Source: Pseudomonas sp. MM211 (GTDB lineage: Bacteria > Pseudomonadota > Gammaproteobacteria > Pseudomonadales > Pseudomonadaceae). From it: a DNA stretch of 64,000 nt. The notes under the pieces are model-generated. The model did not search any database and had not been told where the DNA came from. It saw only the letters and a list, made by a program, of their open reading frames with translations. This document shows positions 34,406 to 43,378 of the stretch, piece after piece (the first letter of the stretch is position 1; each line of letters begins with the position of its first letter). The DNA lies in NCBI RefSeq assembly GCF_020386635.1, contig NZ_CP081942.1, positions 1,984,001-2,048,000 on the forward strand, read 5' to 3'. A program made the position numbers and the translations under genes.

Positions 34406-35293
34406 TCAAGTTGGTGCAGGCAAATCCAGTGGGTCGGCGTGTACCAGTACCTCTGCCTGGGCGAATTCGCTGCGGATGGCATCCTCGACCTGTTCGCACA
34501 GCGCATGGGCTTCATTGAGACTCAGGCTGCCCGGCAGGTCGACGTGTAACTGCACGAACCAGCGGGTGCCTGACAGGCGCGTGCGCAGGTCGTGGATGCC
34601 GATGACGCCGGGCACCGCGCAGGTCAGTTCGCTCATGCGCGTGCTGACGTCGGGGTCGAGCTCCTGATCCATCAGCACGCTGACCGACTGGCGGGCGATG
34701 CTGAAGGCGCTCCACAGGATGTAGGCGGCGATGCCGATGGCGAACAGCGCGTCGCCCTGTTGCCAGCCGAAGTAGGCGAGCAGCAGGGCGAGGAGGATGC
34801 CGCCGTTGAGCAGCAGGTCGGAGCGGTAGTGCAATGAATCGGCGTGGATCGCAGTGGAGCCGGTCTGCTGTACCACATGGCGCTGGAACAACAGCAGGGC
34901 CATGGTGAGTGCCATGGACAGCAGCATTACCGCGATACCCAGCGCTTGCGCATTGAGCGGTTCGGGGTGGCGCAGGCGATCAAAGCCCTGTACCGCGACG
35001 AGGATCGCGCTGGCTCCGATGAACAGTGCCTGGCCCAACCCGGCGAGGGCTTCGGCCTTGCCATGGCCGTAACGATGATCGTCATCGGCAGGGCGCAGGG
35101 CGATGTTCACGGCGATCAGGTTGAGTAGCGAGGCGGCGCTGTCGAGCAGGGAGTCGGTGAGGCCGGCGAGCAAACTGACCGAACCACTGGCCCACCAGGC
35201 GACGGCCTTGCACAACACTAGAGTCAGCGCCACGCAGAGCGCGGCGGCAGTGGCCTGACGCATCAGGCGAGCGTGCTGGCGGTCGAGGGTCAT
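34406..35293 (-). CDS. Cation diffusion facilitator (FieF-like metal exporter)
   Basis: The 295-residue protein has six hydrophobic helices and a cytoplasmic C-terminal domain. Metal-site residues are seen in helix 2 (LTDSLLDSAASLLN) and helix 5 (HADSLHYRSDLL). RYGHGKAEALAGL is the family's loop motif. CDF proteins export Zn(II), Fe(II), Cd(II) or Co(II) with protons. The first helix starts after a short basic N-terminus, which supports the start at 35293. No metal regulator is linked. Confidence 0.9.
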   Translation of the reverse strand: MTLDRQHARLMRQATAAALCVALTLVLCKAVAWWASGSVSLLAGLTDSLLDSAASLLNLIAVNIALRPADDDHRYGHGKAEALAGLGQALFIGASAILVAVQGFDRLRHPEPLNAQALGIAVMLLSMALTMALLLFQRHVVQQTGSTAIHADSLHYRSDLLLNGGILLALLLAYFGWQQGDALFAIGIAAYILWSAFSIARQSVSVLMDQELDPDVSTRMSELTCAVPGVIGIHDLRTRLSGTRWFVQLHVDLPGSLSLNEAHALCEQVEDAIRSEFAQAEVLVHADPLDLPAPT

Positions 35294-35353
35294 GGGTTAT
35301 CCGGGCTGTACGGGGAGGGCGAGCCCGGCGTTTGCGACGGGCTGCCAGGTGGA

Positions 35354-35773
35354 TCAGGCGGCGGGGCGCAGACCGTATGCTGCCAGCTGTTCGCTGCTGC
35401 CGCTGTGCTGGATCAGGCGTGGATCGTCGAGCGGCAGGCTGTGGCCGGTTTGGGTTTCGATCAGGGCCTTGAGCTTGGCGGTGTCGACCTTGCCGTTGGC
35501 ATCGACCACGTCCTTCAGCGAATCCGGGCTGACCTGGGCATTGAGGCCGCCTGGCAGGTAGATCGCGCCAGTGGCGAAGTCGACGCCGAAAGCGATCAGG
35601 CCGGGGATCACATAGAACAGGATGCCGATGGCGTTCAGACCGACGATCAGCGGGTCGACACGGCCTTCAATCTGACCGCGACGGTCTGGATAGAAGATGC
35701 TGCCGCAGGCGGTGAGTTGAGTGACCAATGTAACGGCGATAACGCCGCCGACAACGCGGGATTTCATGCGCAT
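35354..35773 (-). CDS. Small inner- or outer-membrane lipoprotein of unknown function
   Basis: From ATG 35773 (after GGAGGTG) the protein has 139 residues. The signal peptide ends in a lipobox LTAC, so the mature protein begins at a lipid-modified Cys. A hydrophobic stretch (LNAIGILFYVIPGLIAFGVDFA) follows, reminiscent of YceK/YidQ-type lipoproteins. Similar proteins in pseudomonads have no established role. It lies 60 bp upstream of the CDF gene on the same strand. Confidence 0.7.
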   Translation of the reverse strand: MRMKSRVVGGVIAVTLVTQLTACGSIFYPDRRGQIEGRVDPLIVGLNAIGILFYVIPGLIAFGVDFATGAIYLPGGLNAQVSPDSLKDVVDANGKVDTAKLKALIETQTGHSLPLDDPRLIQHSGSSEQLAAYGLRPAA

Positions 35774-35925
35774 CGAGCACCTCCAGAAAAAAGTGGCCGC
35801 CACTATAGCAAGGCGTGGATTGCAAAGCTGCTGCGGCGCTGCGAGTACGCCACTTGCGATTGCATCTGACCGGCGAAGCCAGGAGGCGGTTCGCCGTATA
35901 ATCGCCGGTCGATGATGGAGCCTTG

Positions 35926-38466
35926 ATGAATACCCTGCCGATCGATTCCCTGCTGCCCGATCTCTGCCGCGCCCTGGCCGAGCGTAATGAAGTGGTGCTC
36001 GAAGCGCCGCCCGGCGCCGGCAAGACCACTCGCGTGCCGTTGGCCGTGCTCGATCAGCCGTGGCTGGCCGGGCAGCGCATCATCATGCTCGAGCCCCGTC
36101 GCCTGGCTGCGCGCGCTGCTGCCGAACGCTTGGCCAGCGAGCTTGGCGAGGCGGTCGGCGAGACCGTGGGCTATCGCATTCGCCTGGACAGTAAGGTCGG
36201 CCCGCGCACCCGGATCGAGGTGGTCACCGAGGGCATCCTCGCCCGACGGCTGCAGGATGATCCTGCTCTGGAAGGCGTGGGGCTGGTGATCTTCGACGAA
36301 TTCCACGAGCGCAGCCTGGACGCGGATCTGGCCCTGGCGCTGACCCTCAACGGTCGGGCGATGTTTCGCGGTGCCGACAGTGGCGAAGCGCCGCTCAAGG
36401 TGTTGCTGATGTCGGCCACCCTGGAGGGCGAGCGTCTGGCCGGGCTGCTCGACGATGCCCCGGTGCTGCGCAGCGAAGGGCGCATGTACCCGGTGGATAC
36501 CCGCTGGGGTGCCCCCTGGCAGGCCGGTGAGTGGCTGGAACCGAAAGTATTGCAAGCCGTGTTGCAGGCGCTGGCCGATGAGCCGGGCAGCCTGCTGGTG
36601 TTCCTGCCCGGTCAGGCGGAGATCCGGCGGGTGGCCGAACAACTGGACGAGGCGCTGGCCGGGCGATCGGATGTGCGCATCTGTCCTCTGCATGGTGAGC
36701 TGGAGCTGTCGGCCCAGCGTGCTGCCATCGAACCGGCACCGGCCGGGCTGCGCAAGGTGGTGTTGGCGACCAATATCGCCGAGACCAGCCTGACCATCGA
36801 CGGCGTACGCGTGGTGGTGGACGCCGGTCTGGCGCGGGGGCCGCGTTTCGACCCGGGCAGCGGCATGACGCGTCTGGATACCCAGCGCATTTCCCGGGCG
36901 TCAGCCACCCAGCGTGCCGGCCGTGCCGGGCGCCTGCAGCCAGGGGTGTGCTACCGGTTGTGGTCGCAGGCTCAGCACGAGCAATTATCAGCCTACTCCT
37001 CGGCGGAAATTCTCCAGGCCGACCTGGCGGGGCTGGCGCTGCAACTGGCGCGTTGGGGCGTCGAAGTCGACGAACTGGTGTGGCTCGACCCACCGCCTGC
37101 CGCTGCCTACGCCCAGGCCCGGGAGCTGCTGCAACGCCTCGGCGCACTCGATGCCCGTGGCGCGCTGACCGCCCACGGCCAGGCCATGGCCGAACTGCCA
37201 GCACACCCACGCATCGCTCATCTGCTGCTGCGCGGTCAGGCGTTGGGTCTGGGCGAACTGGCCTGTGATCTGGCGGCACTACTGGGCGAGCGCGACATAC
37301 TGCGAGGTGCCGGTGCCGATCTGCACAGTCGTCTGGCCCTACTGGCCGGGGAGAGCAGGGCCGCGGGGAACGCCGGCCGAGGTGGCGTGCAGCGAACCCG
37401 CCAACTGGCTCGGCAGTTCCAGGGCTACCTGCGCCGCGTACCGGTCAGCGAGGCAGTTAGCGACGCCGAGCATGGCCGCTGGCTGGGTGCGCTGCTGGCC
37501 TTCGCCTACCCGGATCGCGTCGCCCGGCAGCGCCGCGAGGGCGGCGCCGAATACCGCCTGGCCAACGGCCGCGCGGCGTTGTTCAACGAAACCGATGCGC
37601 TGATGAAACACGCCTGGCTGGTGGTAGCCGACTTGGGCAGCCGCCAGGGGCAGCGTGAAGAACGCATCTACCTGGCTGCCGAACTGGAACCGGCACTGTT
37701 CGACTCCGTGCTGGCCGAACAGGTGAGCAGCCAGGATCTGCTCGAGTGGGATGAGCGCGAAGGCGTGCTGCGTGCCGAGCGGCAGCGCAAGGTGGGCGAT
37801 CTGGTGTTGTCCAGCGAAGCGCTAGCAGGGCTGAGCGCCGAGGCGCGCACCGCCGCGCTGGTCAATCTGGTACGGCGCAAGGGCCTCGCGCTGTTGCCGT
37901 GGACGCCTGAGCTGCGTCAGTGGCAGGCGCGGGTCATGCTGCTGCGCGGGCTCGATCTGCAGAGCCAGGCAAGCAGCGAGTGGCCGGACGTCTCGGACGC
38001 GGTGCTGCTCGCCAGCCTGGATGCCTGGCTGGCGCCCTACCTAGGCAAAGTCACCCGGCTGAGCCACTTCGGCAATCTCGACCTGCCGTCCATGCTGCAA
38101 ACCCTGTTGCCCTGGCCGTTGCCCCAGCGTCTGGACGAATGGGCGCCGCGCAGCCTGCCGGTGCCTTCCGGCTCGCGCATCGGCCTGGATTACAGCGAAC
38201 ACCCACCAGTATTGGCGGTACGCCTGCAGGAACTATTCGGCCTGGCCGAGACGCCGCGCATCGCCAATGGCCGGCAGCAGGTGCTACTGCATTTGTTATC
38301 CCCTGCACGGCGACCCGTGCAGGTGACCCAGGATCTGGCCAACTTCTGGCGCACCACCTATGCCGAGGTGAAGAAGGATTTGAAGGGGCGGTACCCTAAG
38401 CACTACTGGCCCGACGACCCATTGATCGCCGAGCCCACTGCACGGGCTAAACCGCGCAAGACATAG
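35926..38466 (+). CDS. hrpB: ATP-dependent RNA helicase HrpB
   Basis: The 846-residue protein is a DEAH-type helicase. It shows Walker A PPGAGKTTRVPLA, DEAH-box variant FDEFHERSLD, SAT motif LLMSATLEG, and motif VI TQRAGRAGRLQPG. The long C-terminal region ends LKGRYPKHYWPDDP, the hallmark of HrpB. ATG 35926 follows a GGAG; a TTG just before it is also in frame. A TATAAT stands at 35897-35902. A REP-like element follows the stop codon. The cellular role of HrpB is poorly known. Confidence 0.95.
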   Translation: MNTLPIDSLLPDLCRALAERNEVVLEAPPGAGKTTRVPLAVLDQPWLAGQRIIMLEPRRLAARAAAERLASELGEAVGETVGYRIRLDSKVGPRTRIEVVTEGILARRLQDDPALEGVGLVIFDEFHERSLDADLALALTLNGRAMFRGADSGEAPLKVLLMSATLEGERLAGLLDDAPVLRSEGRMYPVDTRWGAPWQAGEWLEPKVLQAVLQALADEPGSLLVFLPGQAEIRRVAEQLDEALAGRSDVRICPLHGELELSAQRAAIEPAPAGLRKVVLATNIAETSLTIDGVRVVVDAGLARGPRFDPGSGMTRLDTQRISRASATQRAGRAGRLQPGVCYRLWSQAQHEQLSAYSSAEILQADLAGLALQLARWGVEVDELVWLDPPPAAAYAQARELLQRLGALDARGALTAHGQAMAELPAHPRIAHLLLRGQALGLGELACDLAALLGERDILRGAGADLHSRLALLAGESRAAGNAGRGGVQRTRQLARQFQGYLRRVPVSEAVSDAEHGRWLGALLAFAYPDRVARQRREGGAEYRLANGRAALFNETDALMKHAWLVVADLGSRQGQREERIYLAAELEPALFDSVLAEQVSSQDLLEWDEREGVLRAERQRKVGDLVLSSEALAGLSAEARTAALVNLVRRKGLALLPWTPELRQWQARVMLLRGLDLQSQASSEWPDVSDAVLLASLDAWLAPYLGKVTRLSHFGNLDLPSMLQTLLPWPLPQRLDEWAPRSLPVPSGSRIGLDYSEHPPVLAVRLQELFGLAETPRIANGRQQVLLHLLSPARRPVQVTQDLANFWRTTYAEVKKDLKGRYPKHYWPDDPLIAEPTARAKPRKT

Positions 38467-38518
38467 TGAAGACGGGCCGCGCCCCGTGAAATCGCAGCCG
38501 GTAGCTGTCCCACGATCT

Positions 38519-38551
38519 GTAGCCTGGGTTGAGCAAAGTGATACCCAGGGC
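38519..38551. repeat. REP-like palindromic repeat, copy 1
   Basis: GTAGCCTGGGTTGAGCAAAG followed by TGATACCCAGGGC. The family motif is GTAGCCTGGGTTGAGCGAAG then CGATACCCAGG, with CCTGGGT and ACCCAGG as arms. Lies 53 bp after the hrpB stop codon. Confidence 0.75.
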
Positions 38552-38585
38552 AATATCCCCAGGCATCGCAGTCTCCGCATAGTGC

Positions 38586-39932
38586 TCAGCGCACCAGGCA
38601 GGGCTTCTTGTTATCGAAGGTCCAGCCGCTGATCAGGTATTGCATGGCCACGGCGTCGTTGCGCGCGCCCAGGCCCATGCCCTTGTAGCATTCGTGGGCC
38701 TTGGCCACGGCATCCATGTCTAGCTCCACGCCGAGGCCCGGCTTCTGCGGCACCTTGACCAGGCCACCTTCGATACGGAACGGCTCCTTGGTCAGGCGCT
38801 GGCCGTCCTGCCAGATCCAGTGGGTGTCGATGGCGGTGATCTTGCCTGGCGCGGCGGCAGCCACGTGGGTGAACATGGCCAGGGAGACATCGAAGTGGTT
38901 GTTCGAGTGCGAGCCCCAGGTCAGGCCCCAGTCGTTGCACATCTGCGCCACGCGTACCGAGCCCTGCATGGTCCAGAAGTGCGGGTCGGCCAGGGGAATG
39001 TCCACCGATTGCAGCTGGATCGCATGGCCCATCTGACGCCAGTCGGTGGCGATCATGTTGGTCGCGGTCGGCAGGCCGGTGGCACGGCGGAACTCGGCCA
39101 TCACCTCACGGCCCGAGTAGCCGTTCTCGGCGCCACAGGGGTCTTCGGCATAGGCGAGTACGTGATGCTGGTCGCGGCACAGGCGGATGGCTTCCTGCAG
39201 CGACCAGGCGCCGTTGGGGTCGAGGGTGATGCGTGCATCGGGGAAGCGTTCGGCCAGTGCGGTGACCGCTTCGATTTCCTCATCGCCGCGCAGCACGCCG
39301 CCCTTGAGTTTGAAGTCCTTGAAGCCATAACGCTCGTAGGCGGCCTCGGCGAGGCGCACCACGCCCTGGGCATCCAGCGCTTCTTCGTTGCGCACCTGGA
39401 ACCAGGCGTTGTCGGCATCGGTTTCCTGGCGATAGGGCAGGTCGGTTTTCTTGCGGTCGCCGACGTAGAACAGGTAACCGAGCATTTCCACGGCGTCACG
39501 CTGCTGGCCTTCGCCAAGCAGCGCGGCGACTGGTACTTCCAGGTGCTGGCCGAGCAGGTCGAGGAGGGCAGCCTCCACGGCGGTGACGGCGTGGATGGTG
39601 ATGCGCAGGTCGAAGGTCTGCAGGCCGCGGCCGCCGGAGTCGCGGTCGGCGAAGGTTTGGCGTACCTGGCCAAGCAGTTTCTGGTACTGGCCGATGGATT
39701 GACCGAGCAGCAGTTGGCGGGCATCTTCCAGGGTTTGGCGGATGGCTTCGCCGCCCGGCACTTCACCGACGCCGACATGCCCGGCATTGTCGCGCAGGAT
39801 CAGCAGGTTGCGGGTGAAGAAGGGGGCGTGGCCACCGCTCAGGTTGAGCAGCATGCTGTCGTGGCCGGCAACCGGGATGACCTCCAGAGAGGTGATGACC
39901 GGGGTGCTTGTATGGATATTGTTATTGTTCAT
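38586..39932 (-). CDS. gudD: Glucarate dehydratase
   Basis: The 448-residue protein is an enolase-superfamily acid sugar dehydratase that makes 5-keto-4-deoxy-D-glucarate from D-glucarate. The KxK base motif reads FKDFKLKGG. Metal ligands are seen in [24 protein letters not shown] and [11 protein letters not shown], and the catalytic His is in [10 protein letters not shown]. The length and start match E. coli GudD closely. A LacI-type regulator gene lies upstream on the same strand, and two operator palindromes stand in the promoter. No aldolase or transporter gene is next to it. Confidence 0.93.
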   Translation of the reverse strand: MNNNNIHTSTPVITSLEVIPVAGHDSMLLNLSGGHAPFFTRNLLILRDNAGHVGVGEVPGGEAIRQTLEDARQLLLGQSIGQYQKLLGQVRQTFADRDSGGRGLQTFDLRITIHAVTAVEAALLDLLGQHLEVPVAALLGEGQQRDAVEMLGYLFYVGDRKKTDLPYRQETDADNAWFQVRNEEALDAQGVVRLAEAAYERYGFKDFKLKGGVLRGDEEIEAVTALAERFPDARITLDPNGAWSLQEAIRLCRDQHHVLAYAEDPCGAENGYSGREVMAEFRRATGLPTATNMIATDWRQMGHAIQLQSVDIPLADPHFWTMQGSVRVAQMCNDWGLTWGSHSNNHFDVSLAMFTHVAAAAPGKITAIDTHWIWQDGQRLTKEPFRIEGGLVKVPQKPGLGVELDMDAVAKAHECYKGMGLGARNDAVAMQYLISGWTFDNKKPCLVR

Positions 39933-40030
39933 CGCTTGACTCCTGTTGCCGTCGCCGGCGTTGCGGATGGTCTGGCTGCCTTGCCGGGCAGCGGTAACGG
40001 ATCGCTTTGGGTGTCGCTGGTGGTAAATAA

Positions 40031-40070
40031 GATAACGTTATCATCATAAACAGATAACGTTATCATTCAA
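40031..40070 (-). promoter_or_regulatory. gudD promoter with two LacI-type operators
   Basis: GATAACGTTATC occurs twice as a perfect 12-bp palindrome (40031-40042 and 40053-40064), 22 bp apart centre to centre, about two DNA turns. On the minus strand TTGAAT (40070-40065) and TATGAT (40048-40043) form a -35/-10 pair with a 16-bp spacer. One operator fills the spacer and the other lies just past the -10. This is the expected layout for repression by the neighbouring LacI-family protein. Confidence 0.75.
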
Positions 40071-40173
40071 GCGTGAATTTGCGGGGTGGCGTTTGCGGAA
40101 GATGCCTTTGGGGTAATTGGGGCGCCTGAAAGGTCTGGCCGATGGAGGTGATGGCGTGGGTGTGATTTGAGAT

Positions 40174-40199
40174 GGATCGCCCGCAAGCGGGCTCCTACA
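40174..40199. repeat. Classic Pseudomonas REP element
   Basis: GCCCGC-AA-GCGGGC (40179-40192) followed by TCCTACA is the common REP motif of pseudomonads. It lies between gudD and its regulator gene. Confidence 0.7.
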
Positions 40200-40220
40200 C
40201 GGATACCGCGGATCGTTTTC

Positions 40221-40290
40221 TAGGCGTGGCCTGGGTTGATACTCAGCTTGTCTGCTCCCGGGTATCGCTGCGCTCAACCCAGGCTACGGG
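40221..40290. repeat. REP-like palindromic repeat, inverted pair (copy 2)
   Basis: One arm reads TGGCCTGGGTTGATACTCAG; the other GGGTATCGCTGCGCTCAACC and then CAGGCTACGGG. The two halves face each other, and the end lies 14 bp from the stop codon of the LacI-type gene. Confidence 0.7.
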
Positions 40291-40303
40291 AAGCGGTTTC
40301 CCT

Positions 40304-41344
40304 TCAGGCCGTGCTGCCACGCTCGATGATCGCGAAGCCGGTATCCAGGCTCGGCTCGGCACTCTGGCCGTCGAAGCGGCGCAGCAGGGCTTCGGCGACC
40401 TGGTTGCCCATCTCCGTGGCATTCACGCTGACCGTCGAGAGGGCAGGGCTGGCGAACTGGCCGTTGAGGGTGTCGCCGAAGCCCAGTACAGCGAGGTCGC
40501 CAGGCACCTTCAGACCGCGACTGGCCGCTTCTGTAAGTACGCCGAGGGCGACGGTGTCCGAGCTGCAGAAGATGAAATCCGGCTGCTCACCGCCATCGAG
40601 CAACGCGGCCAGGCCCTTGCGGCCGACTTCCCAGGTCGCCGGCAGGGGCAAGGTCTGTACCGCCACGGCGTCGACACCCAGCGTAGTGAGGCGCTCGATC
40701 ACCGCGTTGCAGCGGCGCAGCGCGCGGGGATCGTCGACACCGATCACCGCCCAGCGCCGGTAGCCCTTGGCGAAGAAGTACTCGGCTACCGCGGCGCCGA
40801 CCTGCTCATGGGAGAAGCCCACCTGCATGTCCAGCTCGTTATCGCTCAGATCCCAGGCTTCAACCACTGGAATGCCGGCGGACGCCAGGCGCTCACGGCT
40901 GGCCTGGGTGTGAAAGGTGCCGGTCAGCACGATGCCATCCGGGCGACGGCCGAGAATAGCGGCCAGCAGGGCTTCTTCATGCTCCGGGATGTAGCCGCTC
41001 GGGCCGACCAGGGTGTGATACCCGGCTTCGGCGAGGCGATCCATTATCGCCTGCACCACGCTGGCGTAGATCGAGTTGGCGATGGTCGGCAGCACGATGG
41101 CCACCAGGCGGCTCTTGCTGGTAGCCAGGCCGCCGGCCATCAGGTTGGGCACGTAACCCATAGCTCGCACCACCTCCAGCACATGGGTGCGGGTGGCATC
41201 GCTGACCAGCTCCGGGCGCTGGATCGCCCGCGACACGGTGATTGGCGATACACCGGCCTTGAGCGCCACATCCTTGACCGTGACCGGCAGGGCGCTGAGG
41301 TCACCGCGGTCTTTGGCCAGCTCTCTGCGCGATTTTCTTGCCAC
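40304..41344 (-). CDS. LacI-family repressor, probable glucarate/gluconate-type regulator
   Basis: The 346-residue protein has a LacI helix-turn-helix (VTVKDVALKAGVSPITVSRA) and hinge helix region (NLMAGGLATSKSRLV). The periplasmic-binding-protein-like core has FCSSDTVALGVL and ends near residue 346. It resembles GntR-type repressors of gluconate genes. It starts with GTG at 41344, confirmed by the in-phase HTH. The twin operators lie 240 bp downstream, before gudD, and it is the obvious candidate to bind them. Confidence 0.87.
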   Translation of the reverse strand: MARKSRRELAKDRGDLSALPVTVKDVALKAGVSPITVSRAIQRPELVSDATRTHVLEVVRAMGYVPNLMAGGLATSKSRLVAIVLPTIANSIYASVVQAIMDRLAEAGYHTLVGPSGYIPEHEEALLAAILGRRPDGIVLTGTFHTQASRERLASAGIPVVEAWDLSDNELDMQVGFSHEQVGAAVAEYFFAKGYRRWAVIGVDDPRALRRCNAVIERLTTLGVDAVAVQTLPLPATWEVGRKGLAALLDGGEQPDFIFCSSDTVALGVLTEAASRGLKVPGDLAVLGFGDTLNGQFASPALSTVSVNATEMGNQVAEALLRRFDGQSAEPSLDTGFAIIERGSTA

Positions 41345-41383
41345 GTGATCGTCTCGGTCTTGAACGGTGGGTTGCCCGGCAGG

Positions 41384-42043
41384 TTACGGCAGCGGCGCGG
41401 TGTTGTCGCCCGTGCGCAGCATGTACAGGCGAAACACCACCACCGTGGTGAATAGCTGGAAGAGACCGAGCAGCAGGTCAAGCAGCAGGCGCCCGGCAGG
41501 CTCGGCCGCGATATCGCCGGCCCAGAAACCAACCAGCCACGGCGGCACCATCACCAGCATCACGCAGGTGAGAATCGGCCAGAAATGCCCTTGGGTCAGT
41601 TGCAGGCTCTGGTGCAGCGCCTGCAGCGGCGACATCCCGCGCAGCACCAGCAGGTAGTCGGAAAACACCAGGCGCACCATCAGCCACAGCCCCGGCAGGA
41701 TGAACAGCGAGGCGCCGAGCATGATCGCCAGGGTTCCGATGCCGGCCAGCAGCACGAAGCGCGGCCACAGGCTCAGGCTCATGGCGACCAGCCCGCCTCT
41801 GCTCGGCTGCTCGCCACGGCTGCGTGCGTCGATGAAGAGGATCAGCGCGGCGCTGTACAGCGGATAGAAGAGCAGCCCGAGCAGCACATCGTAGAGCGGT
41901 ATCTTGGCGGCTGCGACCAGACCTTCTAGCTGCATGCTCAGCGCGGCTTCGAGCAGCAGGAAGGGCAGGCACAGGAGAATGATCTGCAGCAGGTTTTGCT
42001 TGAAGAAGAACCAAGCGTCACGCAGGGCGTCGAGGGGATTCAT
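41384..42043 (-). CDS. YciC-like integral membrane protein
   Basis: The 219-residue protein has about six hydrophobic segments and begins MNPLDALRDAWFFFKQN. The layout (short amphipathic start, two helix hairpins, LPGLWLMVRLVFSDYLLVL) fits the UPF0259/YciC family. Its function is unknown. The open frame runs further upstream, but residues before ATG 42043 are not conserved. Confidence 0.75.
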   Translation of the reverse strand: MNPLDALRDAWFFFKQNLLQIILLCLPFLLLEAALSMQLEGLVAAAKIPLYDVLLGLLFYPLYSAALILFIDARSRGEQPSRGGLVAMSLSLWPRFVLLAGIGTLAIMLGASLFILPGLWLMVRLVFSDYLLVLRGMSPLQALHQSLQLTQGHFWPILTCVMLVMVPPWLVGFWAGDIAAEPAGRLLLDLLLGLFQLFTTVVVFRLYMLRTGDNTAPLP

Positions 42044-42203
42044 GGAAAATCGCGGCCAGAAAAACAGGCCGTCATCATACGAGGGCGCCGGTTCCTCGAC
42101 CAGTGATCCGATTACCATCGGGCCATGGCTTTCGACCTGAGGGGCGCGAGGCTGGCATACTGACGGGCCGTGCAACCCGCGCGAGCCCTTGTGAGGATGT
42201 CCG

Positions 42204-42683
42204 GTGAAGAAAATAGCTGTGTTCGCCGATGTGCAGAATCTCTATTACACCGTGCGCCAGGCCTATGGCTGTCACTTCAATTACACGGCGTTGTGGAACG
42301 AGCTGGCCGGCGGCGGCGAGATCGTCGAGGCGTACGCCTATGCCATCGACCGCGGCGATCCCAAGCAGCAGCAGTTCCAGCAGATCCTGCGCAACCTCGG
42401 CTTCACCGTGAAGCTCAAACCCTACATTCAGCGCAGTGACGGTTCGGCCAAGGGGGACTGGGACGTGGGCATCACCATCGACGTGATGGACGCAGCGGCG
42501 AACGTCGACAGCGTGGTGCTGGCTTCCGGTGACGGCGATTTCGATCTGCTGCTCGAACGCATTCGCCAACGTCATGGCGTCGAGGCCTTGGCCTACGGCG
42601 TTCCCGGGCTTACCGCGCAGTCGTTGGTGCGCGCGGCCACTCGTTATGTGCCCATCGAGGGGCATCTGTTGCTGAAACACTGA
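42204..42683 (+). CDS. NYN-domain (LabA/DUF88) putative ribonuclease
   Basis: The 159-residue protein has the PIN-like NYN fold. Acidic residues stand in VFADVQNLYY, GDWDVGITIDVMDA and VLASGDGDFDLLLERI, arranged as in metal-dependent RNases. It starts with GTG 42204 after GAGGATG. LabA proteins affect clock output in cyanobacteria, but most NYN proteins act in RNA turnover. The exonuclease gene follows 8 bp later, so the two are co-expressed. Confidence 0.83.
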   Translation: MKKIAVFADVQNLYYTVRQAYGCHFNYTALWNELAGGGEIVEAYAYAIDRGDPKQQQFQQILRNLGFTVKLKPYIQRSDGSAKGDWDVGITIDVMDAAANVDSVVLASGDGDFDLLLERIRQRHGVEALAYGVPGLTAQSLVRAATRYVPIEGHLLLKH

Positions 42684-42691
42684 GGCTTTAC

Positions 42692-43297
42692 GTGAAACCC
42701 ATCGCTGTCATCGACTTCGAAACTACCGGCATGTCGCCGGCCCAGCAGGCCCGCGCCACCGAAATCGGTGTAGTGATCATCGAGAACGGGCAGATCACCG
42801 CGCGCTACCAGAGCCTGATGAACAGCGGTGCCTGGGTGCCGCCGTTCATCGAGCAACTGACCGGCATCAGCAACGCCATGCTGCGCAGCGCACCCCCGGC
42901 AGCCGAGGTGATGCACGAGGTCGCCGAGTTCGTTGGCGACGTTCCGATGCTCGCGCACAACGCCTCCTTCGATCAGAAGTTCTGGGACGCCGAGCTGGGC
43001 CTGATCGGTCGCACGCGTGTCCAGCAGTTCGCCTGCTCGCTGCTGCTGTCACGCCGCCTGCTGCCTGGCGCACCGAGCCACAAGCTCGGCAACCTCAATC
43101 GCTGGGCGCGCCTGCCGGACACCGGCAAGGCTCACCGGGCTCTGGCCGATGCGGAAATGGCTGCCAACCTGACGTTGCATCTGTGTTGCCTGCTGCGTGA
43201 GCAGTACGGCCGCAACGTGGTCGATCATGATTTTCTGCGTCAGCTGCAGGGCATGTCCGCAGCCAAGGTACGCGCGCTGCTCGGCTCAGCGAGCTAA
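42692..43297 (+). CDS. DnaQ-like 3'-5' exonuclease (DEDDh)
   Basis: The 201-residue protein has the DEDDh motifs: Asp and Glu in VIDFETTG, Asp in LAHNASFDQKFWDAEL, His and Asp in AHRALADAEMA. It belongs to the DNA polymerase III epsilon-like / RNase T-like group. It starts with GTG 42692. Coupled to the NYN gene, it may act on RNA or on DNA. Confidence 0.85.
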   Translation: MKPIAVIDFETTGMSPAQQARATEIGVVIIENGQITARYQSLMNSGAWVPPFIEQLTGISNAMLRSAPPAAEVMHEVAEFVGDVPMLAHNASFDQKFWDAELGLIGRTRVQQFACSLLLSRRLLPGAPSHKLGNLNRWARLPDTGKAHRALADAEMAANLTLHLCCLLREQYGRNVVDHDFLRQLQGMSAAKVRALLGSAS

Positions 43298-43321
43298 GTG
43301 CCGGTCGAGCAGTCAGCTGGC

Positions 43322-43340
43322 TACTAATAGTTCTCATTTA
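43322..43340. promoter_or_regulatory. Possible Fur box before the ECF sigma gene
   Basis: TACTAATAGTTCTCATTTA matches the core of the Fur consensus at 10 of 15 positions. TATACT further on (43361-43366) could be a -10 box. This fits control of an iron-uptake sigma factor. Confidence 0.4.
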
Positions 43341-43378
43341 CTTTGCCTCGTGGCGCTCTCTATACTGCCCGCCCCCTG

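Noticed and set aside
38820..40049. 409-codon plus-strand frame opposite gudD
   Set aside because: Shadow of the glucarate dehydratase gene; it also reads through the operator region.
40172..41455. 427-codon plus-strand frame opposite the LacI-type regulator
   Set aside because: Antisense shadow that even runs through REP repeats; the minus-strand protein has a full LacI HTH and core.
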